Shown here: positions 18,864 to 28,653 of the stretch, piece after piece
How the letters are laid out: each line of letters begins with the position of its first letter
Numbering within the stretch: the first letter of the stretch is position 1
DNA from: a bacterium
GTDB taxonomy: Bacteria; Bacteroidota; Ignavibacteria; Kapaibacteriales; UBA2268
Assembly: GCA_024711295.1 (NCBI GenBank)
Contig: JANJTB010000021.1
Location: 62,001 to 126,000, forward strand
Length of the DNA stretch: 64,000 nucleotides
Direction: 5' to 3'
Translations under genes and position numbers: made by a program
The notes under the pieces: model-generated
What the model saw: only the letters and a program-made list of their open reading frames with translations
Databases searched by the model: none
Told to the model about the DNA's origin: nothing

Positions 18864-20801
18864 TTATTTTACAAGCCAAGGTGCTAAATAGCTCGAAGGT
18901 CTCTTTTTAACAGTTGGCGTTGATGGAATGAATTCAATATTTATTTGTTCTGCAACGCCATCTTTTATTTTATACAATAATGATTGATATGGTTTAAATC
19001 TAAGGCTAAGCTCAGTTAACCGTCCTTCAATATTAACTCCCACATAAAAACTATAAGTGCTGTTATTAAATGATTGCCCATATTCCATCGGAAATTTTAT
19101 GCTATTTGAAAGTGGATTTGCAAAAAATATGTAGTAAGTATCTTTATCTTTTCGAGTATAAAATTTTAGTTTATTTTCTGAAACTATAAAAGGTTTTACA
19201 AAAATTGGTACTTGCCTATGCACATTACTATTATCGAGAAGCTTCTCTAATATTTCCTTATACTCCTTTGCACTTACATAACCCGGATGACTTGGAATTT
19301 TCTTGAGGATAATACTCCCTCCTTCATTTGCAATTCTAAGCAATTCCTTAATAGTTGAGTTGCTTACATAATCAGAATTGATGTATACGGCTTCAAATAT
19401 ATTACTTCCGATATGTATTTTACCATTTATTACTTTTGATTTTGTTAAAAAATCATTATTTACCCAACAATTGTTAAACCCTTTCAGTTCATCAGGGAAA
19501 TAAACATACCTCATTTCGTAGTATCCCCAAGCCCATTTAAATTGCAGTTCTTTTGGCATAACTCCTTTTATCCAAGCATCCTCGGTTGGTAAGTACACAG
19601 CAATATTGAAATAAGGATTTCCTAATCGCATATTTGTCTGGACTTTTTCAAGGTAAAAATTAAACTGTTTAATTTCTTTATTTAAAAAAGAATTAGTTCC
19701 AATGTGGGTAGTAGCATAAAAGTTTGTTGAATCTGAATTAGCTTTGTTGTGTGGTTTGCCATGCCAAATAATGTGATTTATTCCGTTAGCAAACAAAGCA
19801 TCTGCTACCAGTTTCAAGTCGGCAGCTTGTTCTTCTCTTAAGTAATCACGAGGCCAACCATAAATACAAGTAAATGTCTCACTTGAAACTATACTTTTGC
19901 CGCTCAAGGCTGCAGCAGATGATGGAATGGCGCAAAACTCAGGCTCGAATAACATTGACTCTCCTTCTGGAATATCAAGTATTGAATAACCTGATATTAA
20001 GTCACAGGGTGCTCCTGATACTTGTCCTCTCGATAACACTCCAGCTGAGTTAAGGGCAGAATCAAAATCTTTATAAAATCGAACAACTTTTTCTGATACG
20101 AGACTCATATAATCAAAAAGTTGCATTTTGTAAGCAGGTCTGTAGATAGAATCCATGAATTTTGTGATATCATAACCATATTTTTTGACAAAATCCTTAT
20201 CAAAGTTGTCGCACCATAATTTTTCGGTTTCTACTTCCCAACTGTCAATAAAAAATGATCTGTCTAGTTTTGATTTTGGTCTTGGAAAAGCTTTCAATAG
20301 TCGGTTAAAATAAGGCAAGTAATTTTTTGGAGTTAAATGATCTATAACATAGCCTACTTTCGGGTATTCCCAGGAAAGTTTAATTTGTTGCCTCCACGTG
20401 GGATCACCAAATTTTTGTGTAGCTTCCTCATACTTCACTTTAGTATCTCCAAAGGGCCATAAGGTACCAAAAGTCATATCACATCCCAACCCTATTGAAT
20501 CTGCATACTTAGCAGTAAAATGAACTATTTTGCTCCATTCTGGACTAAGCCATTCTTGTCTGGGAGTGTAATTTGTGTCACCCGGGTTAAATCTATTCAT
20601 AGGATAAACCCAAGCAAGCTCAACTCCTCCAAATCCATGATCTCTTAACCAATTTAAGTTATATCTGACATCATCCTCGCTGATTTTTGAAGCGAACCAC
20701 CAATATCGTGTATATGGCTTATCAGAGATGTTGTAGCTTTGAGCTAAAATATTATGTGATACTACAATCAATAGTATAAGAAATAGAATTATTTTTTTCA
20801 T
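18864..20801 (-). CDS. GH106-like glycoside hydrolase, exported
   Basis: I start this gene at the ATG at 20799-20801, because it gives a standard signal peptide (MKKIILFLILLIVVSHNILAQ). The open frame extends 21 codons further to 20864, but that would bury the signal. The 645-residue protein resembles glycoside hydrolase family 106 (alpha-L-rhamnosidases and relatives): YTRYWWFASKISEDDV near the mature N terminus, GFGGVELAWVYP, DMTFGTLWPFGD, FFIDSWEVETEKLW, and SSETFTCIYGWP with NGINHIIWHG. Substrate is unproven; rhamnose-bearing glycan is the guess from the family. It is shorter than many GH106 enzymes (around 800-1100 residues), lacking obvious extra beta domains. It lies 75 bases downstream of an outer-membrane barrel gene and may degrade or process surface glycan. 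Confidence 0.82.
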   Translation of the reverse strand: MKKIILFLILLIVVSHNILAQSYNISDKPYTRYWWFASKISEDDVRYNLNWLRDHGFGGVELAWVYPMNRFNPGDTNYTPRQEWLSPEWSKIVHFTAKYADSIGLGCDMTFGTLWPFGDTKVKYEEATQKFGDPTWRQQIKLSWEYPKVGYVIDHLTPKNYLPYFNRLLKAFPRPKSKLDRSFFIDSWEVETEKLWCDNFDKDFVKKYGYDITKFMDSIYRPAYKMQLFDYMSLVSEKVVRFYKDFDSALNSAGVLSRGQVSGAPCDLISGYSILDIPEGESMLFEPEFCAIPSSAAALSGKSIVSSETFTCIYGWPRDYLREEQAADLKLVADALFANGINHIIWHGKPHNKANSDSTNFYATTHIGTNSFLNKEIKQFNFYLEKVQTNMRLGNPYFNIAVYLPTEDAWIKGVMPKELQFKWAWGYYEMRYVYFPDELKGFNNCWVNNDFLTKSKVINGKIHIGSNIFEAVYINSDYVSNSTIKELLRIANEGGSIILKKIPSHPGYVSAKEYKEILEKLLDNSNVHRQVPIFVKPFIVSENKLKFYTRKDKDTYYIFFANPLSNSIKFPMEYGQSFNNSTYSFYVGVNIEGRLTELSLRFKPYQSLLYKIKDGVAEQINIEFIPSTPTVKKRPSSYLAPWLVK

Positions 20802-20876
20802 ACAAAAATTAAGAATATTGTTTATTAAACAAATACTAAAATAAACATAACTTAATAAATGCAATAATGTATTTTA

Positions 20877-21482
20877 TTACCAAGCGTAACCAATATCAAA
20901 TCTTATTGCGGGTGATGTGCCATTATAGCTGGAGAAAATTCCAACATCACTTCCAGAACCTGACATGAAATACTGGTCAATACCAATACCCAAGCCTATT
21001 GCAAAATCATCAGAAGGAAACCATTGCCAACCGACTAAAGCACCGATCGAAAAAACTGAAACTTTTGAGTCGTAATCAGGATTATATGCGGTTACTTGAT
21101 TAAATGACACATTAGGTGCAAAATAAAATCCTCTAGGTGCCTTACTCGATGGATGTAATCTAATTTCTGCATTTACTCCTATCCCACCAACATCAGAAAT
21201 TGTAGGTGTTTGAATTCCGAATCCAATTACTGAAACATCACTAATTTTGCCATAATATGAGATGTTGTAAAATAGAAAAAACTTGAGTGGATTAATGATA
21301 AACATGTTGTTAATCGGTGTAATATCTTCTGATTTTGATATTATTTCACTTTTTGTTACCGTCACAACTCCTGTTGTAGAGTCAACCGTTCTCTTTGTTT
21401 CTTCTGTCTTTGTCTGAGCAAAGATTTTTGATGCACAGAACATCAGAATCAGTATTACCATAAATGGAATTTTGTTTAACAT
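20877..21482 (-). CDS. Outer-membrane beta-barrel-like protein
   Basis: A 201-residue protein with a signal peptide (about 1-22, ending KIFAQ). After a Thr/Ser/Lys-rich linker (about 23-55) it shows alternating hydrophobic strands typical of small outer-membrane barrels (FFLFYNISYYGKISDVSVIGFGI, GIGVNAEIRLHP, GFYFAPNVSFNQV, SIGALVGWQWFPSDDFAIGLGIGIDQYF), ending in IRFDIGYAW, a terminal aromatic residue as expected for BAM substrates. Function is unknown. Its start lies opposite the first SBBP protein gene across a 128-base divergent region with a palindromic promoter-like element. Confidence 0.8.
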   Translation of the reverse strand: MLNKIPFMVILILMFCASKIFAQTKTEETKRTVDSTTGVVTVTKSEIISKSEDITPINNMFIINPLKFFLFYNISYYGKISDVSVIGFGIQTPTISDVGGIGVNAEIRLHPSSKAPRGFYFAPNVSFNQVTAYNPDYDSKVSVFSIGALVGWQWFPSDDFAIGLGIGIDQYFMSGSGSDVGIFSSYNGTSPAIRFDIGYAW

Positions 21483-21529
21483 CTTTTTTTCCCCAATATC
21501 CTTAATGTATTAAAAAAACGCATTATTTT

Positions 21530-21548
21530 TATTTTTGTTACAAAAATA
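21530..21548. promoter_or_regulatory. 19-bp palindrome formed by back-to-back -7 boxes
   Basis: TATTTTTGT-T-ACAAAAATA is a perfect inverted repeat with 9-base arms. The left arm contains TATTTTTG on the plus strand and the right arm the same octamer on the minus strand, each matching TAnnTTTG, facing the SBBP gene (start 21611) and the barrel gene (start 21482). It may be a bidirectional promoter core or an operator. Clear -33 elements are not seen on either side. Confidence 0.45.
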
Positions 21549-21610
21549 CTTTTTTCCTTGTTTATTTATCACATTTTAATTAATTTTGATAAAAAAGTGG
21601 AGCAGGGATT

Positions 21611-24600
21611 ATGAAATTTATTGTAACAACATTTCTTTTAATATTTTATTTGCTATCTTTTTCAATTTCCAAAGAAGAGATTTCAATCTCAGGCAATCAA
21701 TATTTTATCAAAAATAATGGACAGATTCAAAATGATGAAGTATTATATTATCTTACCTCAAAAAATCTGAATATCTACTTTCTCAAGGATCGAATTTCAT
21801 ATCAATTAATTAAATCAAGTTTAAATGATTTTGCCCAAGAGTCCGGTAGTTACAGATTTGATCTTAAGTTTAACACCTCAATTTCTACCATAAAAGCTCT
21901 TAAAAATTCAAAAACAAGGTTAAATTATTATAATCCTGATTACCCGGGTGGTCTGATTGATGTTCCAACATTCGAAGAAATTATATATGAAAATATTGTT
22001 GAAGGGATCAATTTAAGTTTTAGATATAATAAAAGTGAGCTTATCTATAATTTTGAAGGAAAGTTGAGCAATTTAAATAAACTTCAACTTGAATTTGATG
22101 GTATAAAATCAAGTGAAATACTAAATAATGAGTTATTTATTAGCACTATTTCAGGCAACCTAATTTTTAAACTTGATAATCAAAATTCAAAGTCGATAAT
22201 TTTGTCAGACAAAAGCAAAGTTAATTTTAATTCAGAGTCTTTTAAAAGCATAACAAAAGAGCAGTTCCAAAATAAAAATCTAACATGGATAACATATTTG
22301 GGAGGATCAAGTTTTGACCATTTGTATTGTATTCATGCTGACGAAAATTCTGATTTGTTGCTCTGTGGGTTAACAAACAGCGCTGATATTCCTACAACTG
22401 TTGGCTCTTTCCAACCACAAAAGAAGGGTAGTGAAGATGCAATTATTGTAAAACTAGATAAAGATTCTAAAATTGACTGGTGTACATACGCAGGAGGAAG
22501 TCAAGCGGACAGAGCAATAAATATTTTCAAAAGGGATGATATAATCTGGGTTTCAGGTGAGTCTCTCAGTAACGATTTCCCGATTACCGCTAATGCACAT
22601 CAAAAGAGTAATGGAGGTGGGTCGGCTGATATATTGATGATGCGTCTAGACAATAAGGGGCATATAATGCACGCAACTTATCATGGAGGAAGTGCTTATG
22701 ATTCATCACCTGATTTAGCTGTTGACAGCAAGCATAATGTTTGGCTCATTGGTAGAACTTTCAGTACAAACTTCCCTACAACTGCAAATGCTCAATACCC
22801 TTTTAAAGGTAATTTTTACGATGCATTTATGGTGTGTTTAGACAAAAATGGGAATTTAAGATATTCTAGTTTTTTCCCTGCTGATCAGGATATTTTTGGA
22901 GAAGGGATTGCAATAGATTCAAACGATAATGTGTGTGTTACAGGCTATACCTTAAGTCAGAATCTTCCTGTAACAAATAATGCCTACCAAAATTCAAAAA
23001 ATAACCAATATGATGCCTATTTAGCAAAATTTAATAACAACGGCAAATTAATTTGGTGTACTTATTTTGGAGGAAATGCCCAGGATTATGGTTCGAATTT
23101 AACTGTTGACCCTTATGGCAATTTCTTTATATTTGGATTTACAAACAGTACAGATTTACCGACGAATGAAAATGTTTATCAAAAAAATATAAAAGGACAG
23201 TTTGACTCATACATCGCGAAATTCAATAATGATGGTGAATTCCAATGGGTATCCTATTTTGGTGGTACAAATCTTGAAGGTATCGGAGAGAGTATTCTAT
23301 ATCAAATAGGCGGAGTTAAGTCGGATAAATATGGAAACATATTAGTTTCGGGACAAACCTCAAGTTCAGATTTCCCAACTACTGCTGATGCATTTCAAAG
23401 TAACTTGAAAGGAAAAACAGATGCATTTATTGCAAAATTTGATGTGAATGGAAAATTGATTTACTCATCTTTTCTGGGCGGTTCAAATAATGACAGAGGT
23501 TATGATGTAGTAATTGATAATCAGGGTTATTTGGTTAATGTAGGCTGGACAGAAAGTTCGGATTTTCCTGTTACAGAAAATGCATATCAAAAAAATTATG
23601 CCGGTGCAATTGATGCATATATATTCAGGACTCGTGAATGTGATGAATTTTATGAATTAGAATTGTCAATGCCAAATGATACAGTATTTCTTGCAGCTAA
23701 AAACAATACAATACCATTGTGGCTAGGAGCAAATGGAAATGATATCTCTTTAAGTAACGCAAACATTAAGCTACGATTCAATGAAAAGTATTTTTCAAAT
23801 TTAACCATAAATGGAGCAATAATAAAAAGTAAATCAAATTTCGATAAATATGTGATTTACGAACTTGAGTTTAATTCTATAAATGTTAGTAATAATAAAG
23901 TTAAAATTTGCGATATAAATTTTGATTCAAAATTACCTTCAGATTTTAAAACTAAGATTGAAATTATAGATTTCAACTGGAATATTGATTGTTCAAATAC
24001 TATAATAAAAGATTCCGAAATTTTGTCAATCTGTAATAGCACAATAAAAACAAAATTATTAATTAAAGATATGAAAATTCCTTCAAAAAAAGAAGTTGAT
24101 ATTCCAATTTATATTGAAACTCTTGATTTAGACAAAATATTTATTAATTACAATAATGTGCTTACTATATCTTACCCTTATGCTAATGCTGAATTATTGA
24201 GTCTGACTAATGGTGTAATACTTTCGAAGACCAAAATAAATGAATTTGAAGAATGCCTTATCAAGATTAATGATGTAAAGATAATTGATAATAGTAATAT
24301 CATCAGCATGTTAAAGTTTCAAATTAATAACTTTGAAAAAACATCATTCACTATTGACATAAAGAACGTTAAATGGTACGAGCCATGTATAGAATCTTCA
24401 CTACAAAAAGGTATCGTAGAAATTGGTTGCGATGAACACGAGTTCAACTTAGTCATCAATCCTAGTGAATTTAGCATTAATGATGGAACTAACAATATTG
24501 ACGTCAACCTAGAAAGAATAAAAGGTAACAATGAAGCTATTAACTTTACGATTAATGAGTTAGTTCTTTCGATTAGTGACTTTATCAAAGTTCTTTCTTT

Positions 24601-25516
24601 TGATGATTTTCAGATTATAAGCACAACCAATACTAATGGATTCAATATTTTTAAATTGAGAAAATCAACTGATTCTTATGATGAAAATAAACAGTTCATT
24701 TCAATCAAATTTAATTTTCTTGAAAACAGCGATAAACCAATTAATTTAAATTTTCAATCTATTCAAATTTCTGAAGATTGTATAACTATAAATCCACATT
24801 TGAAAGAATTTAGTGTAAACTGTTTTAAACCAATCATTTCTTTTAGTCATTCTGATACAATTGTTTCAATAGGTTCTAATCTTGACAGACATATTTACAT
24901 TAATTTAAACAAAAAACTACCGTTCATTGACTCATTAGACCTAAGTTTCAAAATCACTTCAAAATTCAATAATTTGAAGATATTGAATATATCGAATGTA
25001 GATCGTTATGAAGAATTAACAGGTAATTTTCATTCAACATTTCAAATCAGTAAAAGGATCTCTGCAGATCCTACTACAGATTTTATAAAAATTAATATAT
25101 TATCATTGTTGGATACAGCAGACTTTGGATCAATAATAATTTCAGATGTAATTGCTGATTATCAATGTTTAGAATTTGATACCGAACATTTGGGAAAAAT
25201 TGAGTTTGAAGAACTCTGCACAGAAGACATCCGGCATATCAATCTTATAAAAATTAATTCCATTCAGGTATCTCCAAACCCAACATCAGATATGTTAAAT
25301 ATAGTAGTAAAATCAGTTGACAAAGGAGTCATTAAGGTGATTTTATTAAATTCAAATGGTAATATTTGCGATTCAAGAGAATTCAATAATAACTCTACCG
25401 ATCAATTTATTGAATCCATACATATTAATACAAATTATTTAAATTCAGGCACTTATATCATTAAAATGCAAACAGACAAGAATGTTTTATCAAAGAAAAT
25501 AATTATTAACAAATAA
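21611..25516 (+). CDS. SBBP beta-propeller surface protein with four Cys-bounded modules and Por sorting domain
   Basis: A 1301-residue exported protein. A signal peptide (about 1-20) is followed by a conserved N-terminal domain with FIKNNGQ and EGINLSFRYN (about 25-200). Seven SBBP repeats follow; their GG-type anchors fall at residues 231, 295, 359, 423, 487, 551 and 623, a 64-residue period that predicts a seven-bladed propeller. The fourth anchor is degenerate (FFPADQ). Residues about 677-1203 form four ~131-residue beta-rich, cohesin-like modules punctuated by cysteines. Residues about 1215-1301 are a C-terminal Por sorting domain (SPNPTSDMLN to KKIIINK), so the protein should be exported by the type IX system. 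The next gene, 9 bases downstream, is a paralogue of the first 680 residues. Role unknown; adhesion or matrix binding is inferred. Confidence 0.9.
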   Translation: MKFIVTTFLLIFYLLSFSISKEEISISGNQYFIKNNGQIQNDEVLYYLTSKNLNIYFLKDRISYQLIKSSLNDFAQESGSYRFDLKFNTSISTIKALKNSKTRLNYYNPDYPGGLIDVPTFEEIIYENIVEGINLSFRYNKSELIYNFEGKLSNLNKLQLEFDGIKSSEILNNELFISTISGNLIFKLDNQNSKSIILSDKSKVNFNSESFKSITKEQFQNKNLTWITYLGGSSFDHLYCIHADENSDLLLCGLTNSADIPTTVGSFQPQKKGSEDAIIVKLDKDSKIDWCTYAGGSQADRAINIFKRDDIIWVSGESLSNDFPITANAHQKSNGGGSADILMMRLDNKGHIMHATYHGGSAYDSSPDLAVDSKHNVWLIGRTFSTNFPTTANAQYPFKGNFYDAFMVCLDKNGNLRYSSFFPADQDIFGEGIAIDSNDNVCVTGYTLSQNLPVTNNAYQNSKNNQYDAYLAKFNNNGKLIWCTYFGGNAQDYGSNLTVDPYGNFFIFGFTNSTDLPTNENVYQKNIKGQFDSYIAKFNNDGEFQWVSYFGGTNLEGIGESILYQIGGVKSDKYGNILVSGQTSSSDFPTTADAFQSNLKGKTDAFIAKFDVNGKLIYSSFLGGSNNDRGYDVVIDNQGYLVNVGWTESSDFPVTENAYQKNYAGAIDAYIFRTRECDEFYELELSMPNDTVFLAAKNNTIPLWLGANGNDISLSNANIKLRFNEKYFSNLTINGAIIKSKSNFDKYVIYELEFNSINVSNNKVKICDINFDSKLPSDFKTKIEIIDFNWNIDCSNTIIKDSEILSICNSTIKTKLLIKDMKIPSKKEVDIPIYIETLDLDKIFINYNNVLTISYPYANAELLSLTNGVILSKTKINEFEECLIKINDVKIIDNSNIISMLKFQINNFEKTSFTIDIKNVKWYEPCIESSLQKGIVEIGCDEHEFNLVINPSEFSINDGTNNIDVNLERIKGNNEAINFTINELVLSISDFIKVLSFDDFQIISTTNTNGFNIFKLRKSTDSYDENKQFISIKFNFLENSDKPINLNFQSIQISEDCITINPHLKEFSVNCFKPIISFSHSDTIVSIGSNLDRHIYINLNKKLPFIDSLDLSFKITSKFNNLKILNISNVDRYEELTGNFHSTFQISKRISADPTTDFIKINILSLLDTADFGSIIISDVIADYQCLEFDTEHLGKIEFEELCTEDIRHINLIKINSIQVSPNPTSDMLNIVVKSVDKGVIKVILLNSNGNICDSREFNNNSTDQFIESIHINTNYLNSGTYIIKMQTDKNVLSKKIIINK

Positions 25517-25525
25517 GATATAAAT

Positions 25526-28500
25526 ATGAAAAAGGTTTTCTATAGTACTATTATTATTACAATTAGCCTGATAATATTACAGGTCAATTTGATTTATTCT
25601 CTGAATAATTTTAGCCAGGAATTTATTCAAAACAATGGTCAATTAAAAAACTCAAATGGCTCAATCAATGATTACATACAATTTTATCGCCATTTCGATG
25701 ATGTTGCTTATTATTTAACTAACAACAAAATCTGCATTGTTAATAATATTAAAGATGGATCATTCTTTTCAATTGATAATGCAAAAACATTCTCATATAG
25801 ATATGATATTTCTTTTGTAGGATCGAATCCAAATACTTCAATTCAATCATATAAACAAAAACCACATAAACATTATTATTTTCAAAGCAGTACTAAAAGA
25901 ATAGAAGCAGAGTCCTTTGAGAATTTGGTTTGTAGTGATATTTATGAGGGGATTAATATTAAATATCACTCTGTAAAAGACAAATTCAAATATGATTTTA
26001 TAATTAAAGCTGGGCATAATTACAAAAAAATCAGAATGAAATTTGACGGTGTAAACTCATTATATATTTCATCAACCGGTGAATTGATAATAGAAACTCC
26101 TTTTGGAACTTATGCAAAGCCCAAACCACTTGTTTATCAATATGGAAATAATAATCAAATTATTTTTTACGATACCGATTACGATATAGTTAATAATGAA
26201 TTAGGATTCGTAATCAATCAAAACATTCTTACTGACAGAGATTTAATAATTGACCCCGAAATTGGTTTAATAAGTTATTGTGGAGGCGAGAGAGAAGACA
26301 TACTCAATACAGTGAAGCAAGATTACAATGGTGATTATTACATTACCGGATACTCCAGAAGTGATAATTTCCCAGTTACAACTGGAGCTTTGTTCGAACA
26401 ATACAATTCAGGCAATGAAGCAGTCATATTAAAATTCAACTCTAATTGGGAGCCTTTATGGATTTCATACTTTGGAGGTAATGGCAATGATGTATTTATG
26501 GATATTAACATTGGAAGTGATTATATTTGGCTTTCAGGTGAAACAACATCCTACGACTTCCCTGTTTCATTTAATGCATATCAGAATCAATATGCAGGAG
26601 GTTCTGCTGATATTGTTTTAACAAAATTGTCAAAAAATTGTGAATTACTTTATTCTACCTACTTTGGAGCCGGAAACTATGACTCTTCACCTGAAGCTGT
26701 TCTGGACTCTCAGGAAAATTTGTGGTTGACTGGAAGGACAAACAGCAATTTCACAACTACTACTAACGCTGAAGACAAAATAGGTGGTGGATCAGTTTAT
26801 GATGGAATAATTGTTAAATTTGACAAATACGGTGATTTGAAATATTCTTCATATTTATCAACAACGGCAAATACTTACGGTGAAGGTATTGCAATAGATA
26901 AAAATGACAATATATATGTTGTAGGTTATACAGACGGAGAAAATTTACCTAATTTCGACAAAGGTTATTATATGAATTTTTCTGGTAAGTATGATTCGTT
27001 CATAACAAAATTTAATCCTTCAGGATATAGTGAATGGTCAACTTACTTTGGTGGCTCTAAAGAAGATTTTTGTTCAAATATTACTGTTGACGAAAACAAT
27101 AATATATATATATTCGGGCATACCGCAAGTTATGATATCCCTTTGATTGGTAATTCATTTCAAAATAAAAATAACGGCTCATTTGATTCATTCATTGCAA
27201 AACTAAATTCTGATGGAAAACCTTTATGGTCAACATATTTTGGAGGTAATGAGTTTGAAGGTTTCGAAAATTCAATTTTGTATCAACTCGCCGGTATTTC
27301 AGTCAATGGTAACAAACTCGCAGTTGCAGCAAAGACAATAAGTACTGATCTTTATGTAACATCCAACGCATTCCAAAGTAAAAAAAGTAGCCGGTCTGAT
27401 GCATTTTTTGCTGTTTTTAATACAAATAGTGGTATGCTTGAGTATTCTACATATTTTGGTGGAAATGGTGATGAAAGACCTTATGACATTTTAATTGATA
27501 ACAAGGGATATTTAATAAATGTAGGATATACCGGTAGCAGTGATCTACCAACTATGAAAGGTGTGTTTCAGGAAAAGAACGCAGGATCGCTGGACGGCTA
27601 TATATTCGGGACGGTTGCAAATGTATGTAACTCTGTAATTTCGTATCCAACATTTGACAATGTAGATAAAATATTTCTTAATGGTAATGCAATTTATATT
27701 GATGATTATATCAGAATGACAAACAATTATCCTTATCAATCATCATCGTTGTGGTACATTGATAAAATAGGAATAGAAAAAGGATTCGAAACTACTTTTT
27801 CATTCTCTATAAGTGATGCAAAAGATTATGCCGGACATACTGATACACCATATCCCGGTGCAGATGGTTTAGCTTTTGTAATTCAGAACAATTCTCTGAC
27901 CACTACAGGTGATGCCGGTGGTAGCATAGGCTATGAGGGAATTCCGTCTGCAATTGCAGTTGAATATGATATGTATTATAATGGAGAAACAAATATCAAA
28001 GACCCTAATGGTAATCACATTGCCGTATTTTCGGGAGGTAAATCAGCAATAACAGCAAACCATAGAAGTACCCATCTAATAGATTCAACAAGTGAAATAT
28101 TTGATTTTGATGTAGATGGTAGTATTTACTACTCAAAAATTAAGTACGACGGCACTATTAGTAAACTTTACATTTATTTAGCTCAAAACCCATTCAAACT
28201 TAATGATCCAATTTTGGAGATAGAAGATTTTGATATAAAAAAAATCCTCGAACTTGGAATCAACCCTTCTGTCTGGGTAGGATTTACATCAGCAACTGGC
28301 GGTTCTTATCAAAAGCACAATATTCATAGTTGGGAGTTATGCTCATTTGATGATAATCCTGCGAACGTAAATGATAATTTAGATCAATGCGAATTTACAA
28401 TTACCCCAAATCCTGTTGATGATTTAATGCATATATACACAGATAGGCAATATGCCAATTTACAAATTGAAATTTATAATATACTTGGAACTAAATTAAT

Positions 28501-28630
28501 AGAGCTACCCCGTGCATATTCAGATAGTGATTTGATTACTATCAATACTAATGGATTAGCAAGGGGTGTGTATATTCTAAAAATATACAACTCAGATATG
28601 GTTAAATCATTGAAATTTATAAAGTATTAA
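25526..28630 (+). CDS. SBBP beta-propeller protein with L-type lectin domain and Por sorting domain
   Basis: A 1034-residue exported protein, evident paralogue of its upstream neighbour. It has a signal peptide (about 1-25), the same N-terminal domain (FIQNNGQ, EGINIKYHSV), and seven SBBP units with anchors at 253, 317, 381, 445, 509, 573 and 645, the same 64-residue spacing and final 72 as in the neighbour; the fourth anchor is again degenerate. The C-terminal part differs: residues about 702-940 form an L-type (legume-like) lectin fold with GADGLAFVIQ, AVEYDMYYN and GNHIAVF, which carry the family's metal and sugar-site residues. A Por sorting domain (about 956-1034, TPNPVDD to KSLKFIKY) ends the protein. 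Carbohydrate binding at the cell surface is likely; the sugar is unknown. Confidence 0.9.
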   Translation: MKKVFYSTIIITISLIILQVNLIYSLNNFSQEFIQNNGQLKNSNGSINDYIQFYRHFDDVAYYLTNNKICIVNNIKDGSFFSIDNAKTFSYRYDISFVGSNPNTSIQSYKQKPHKHYYFQSSTKRIEAESFENLVCSDIYEGINIKYHSVKDKFKYDFIIKAGHNYKKIRMKFDGVNSLYISSTGELIIETPFGTYAKPKPLVYQYGNNNQIIFYDTDYDIVNNELGFVINQNILTDRDLIIDPEIGLISYCGGEREDILNTVKQDYNGDYYITGYSRSDNFPVTTGALFEQYNSGNEAVILKFNSNWEPLWISYFGGNGNDVFMDINIGSDYIWLSGETTSYDFPVSFNAYQNQYAGGSADIVLTKLSKNCELLYSTYFGAGNYDSSPEAVLDSQENLWLTGRTNSNFTTTTNAEDKIGGGSVYDGIIVKFDKYGDLKYSSYLSTTANTYGEGIAIDKNDNIYVVGYTDGENLPNFDKGYYMNFSGKYDSFITKFNPSGYSEWSTYFGGSKEDFCSNITVDENNNIYIFGHTASYDIPLIGNSFQNKNNGSFDSFIAKLNSDGKPLWSTYFGGNEFEGFENSILYQLAGISVNGNKLAVAAKTISTDLYVTSNAFQSKKSSRSDAFFAVFNTNSGMLEYSTYFGGNGDERPYDILIDNKGYLINVGYTGSSDLPTMKGVFQEKNAGSLDGYIFGTVANVCNSVISYPTFDNVDKIFLNGNAIYIDDYIRMTNNYPYQSSSLWYIDKIGIEKGFETTFSFSISDAKDYAGHTDTPYPGADGLAFVIQNNSLTTTGDAGGSIGYEGIPSAIAVEYDMYYNGETNIKDPNGNHIAVFSGGKSAITANHRSTHLIDSTSEIFDFDVDGSIYYSKIKYDGTISKLYIYLAQNPFKLNDPILEIEDFDIKKILELGINPSVWVGFTSATGGSYQKHNIHSWELCSFDDNPANVNDNLDQCEFTITPNPVDDLMHIYTDRQYANLQIEIYNILGTKLIELPRAYSDSDLITINTNGLARGVYILKIYNSDMVKSLKFIKY

Positions 28631-28653
28631 TTTAAGATCAATTCAAATATTAT

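Noticed and set aside
20802-20864. N-terminal extension of the GH106-like gene by 21 codons
   Set aside because: It would place a long segment before the signal peptide; the internal ATG gives a standard export signal.
21611-28630. SBBP repeats as a DNA repeat array or CRISPR-like element
   Set aside because: The regularity is in the protein (64-residue units), the DNA units are well diverged, and no short direct repeats with unique spacers occur.
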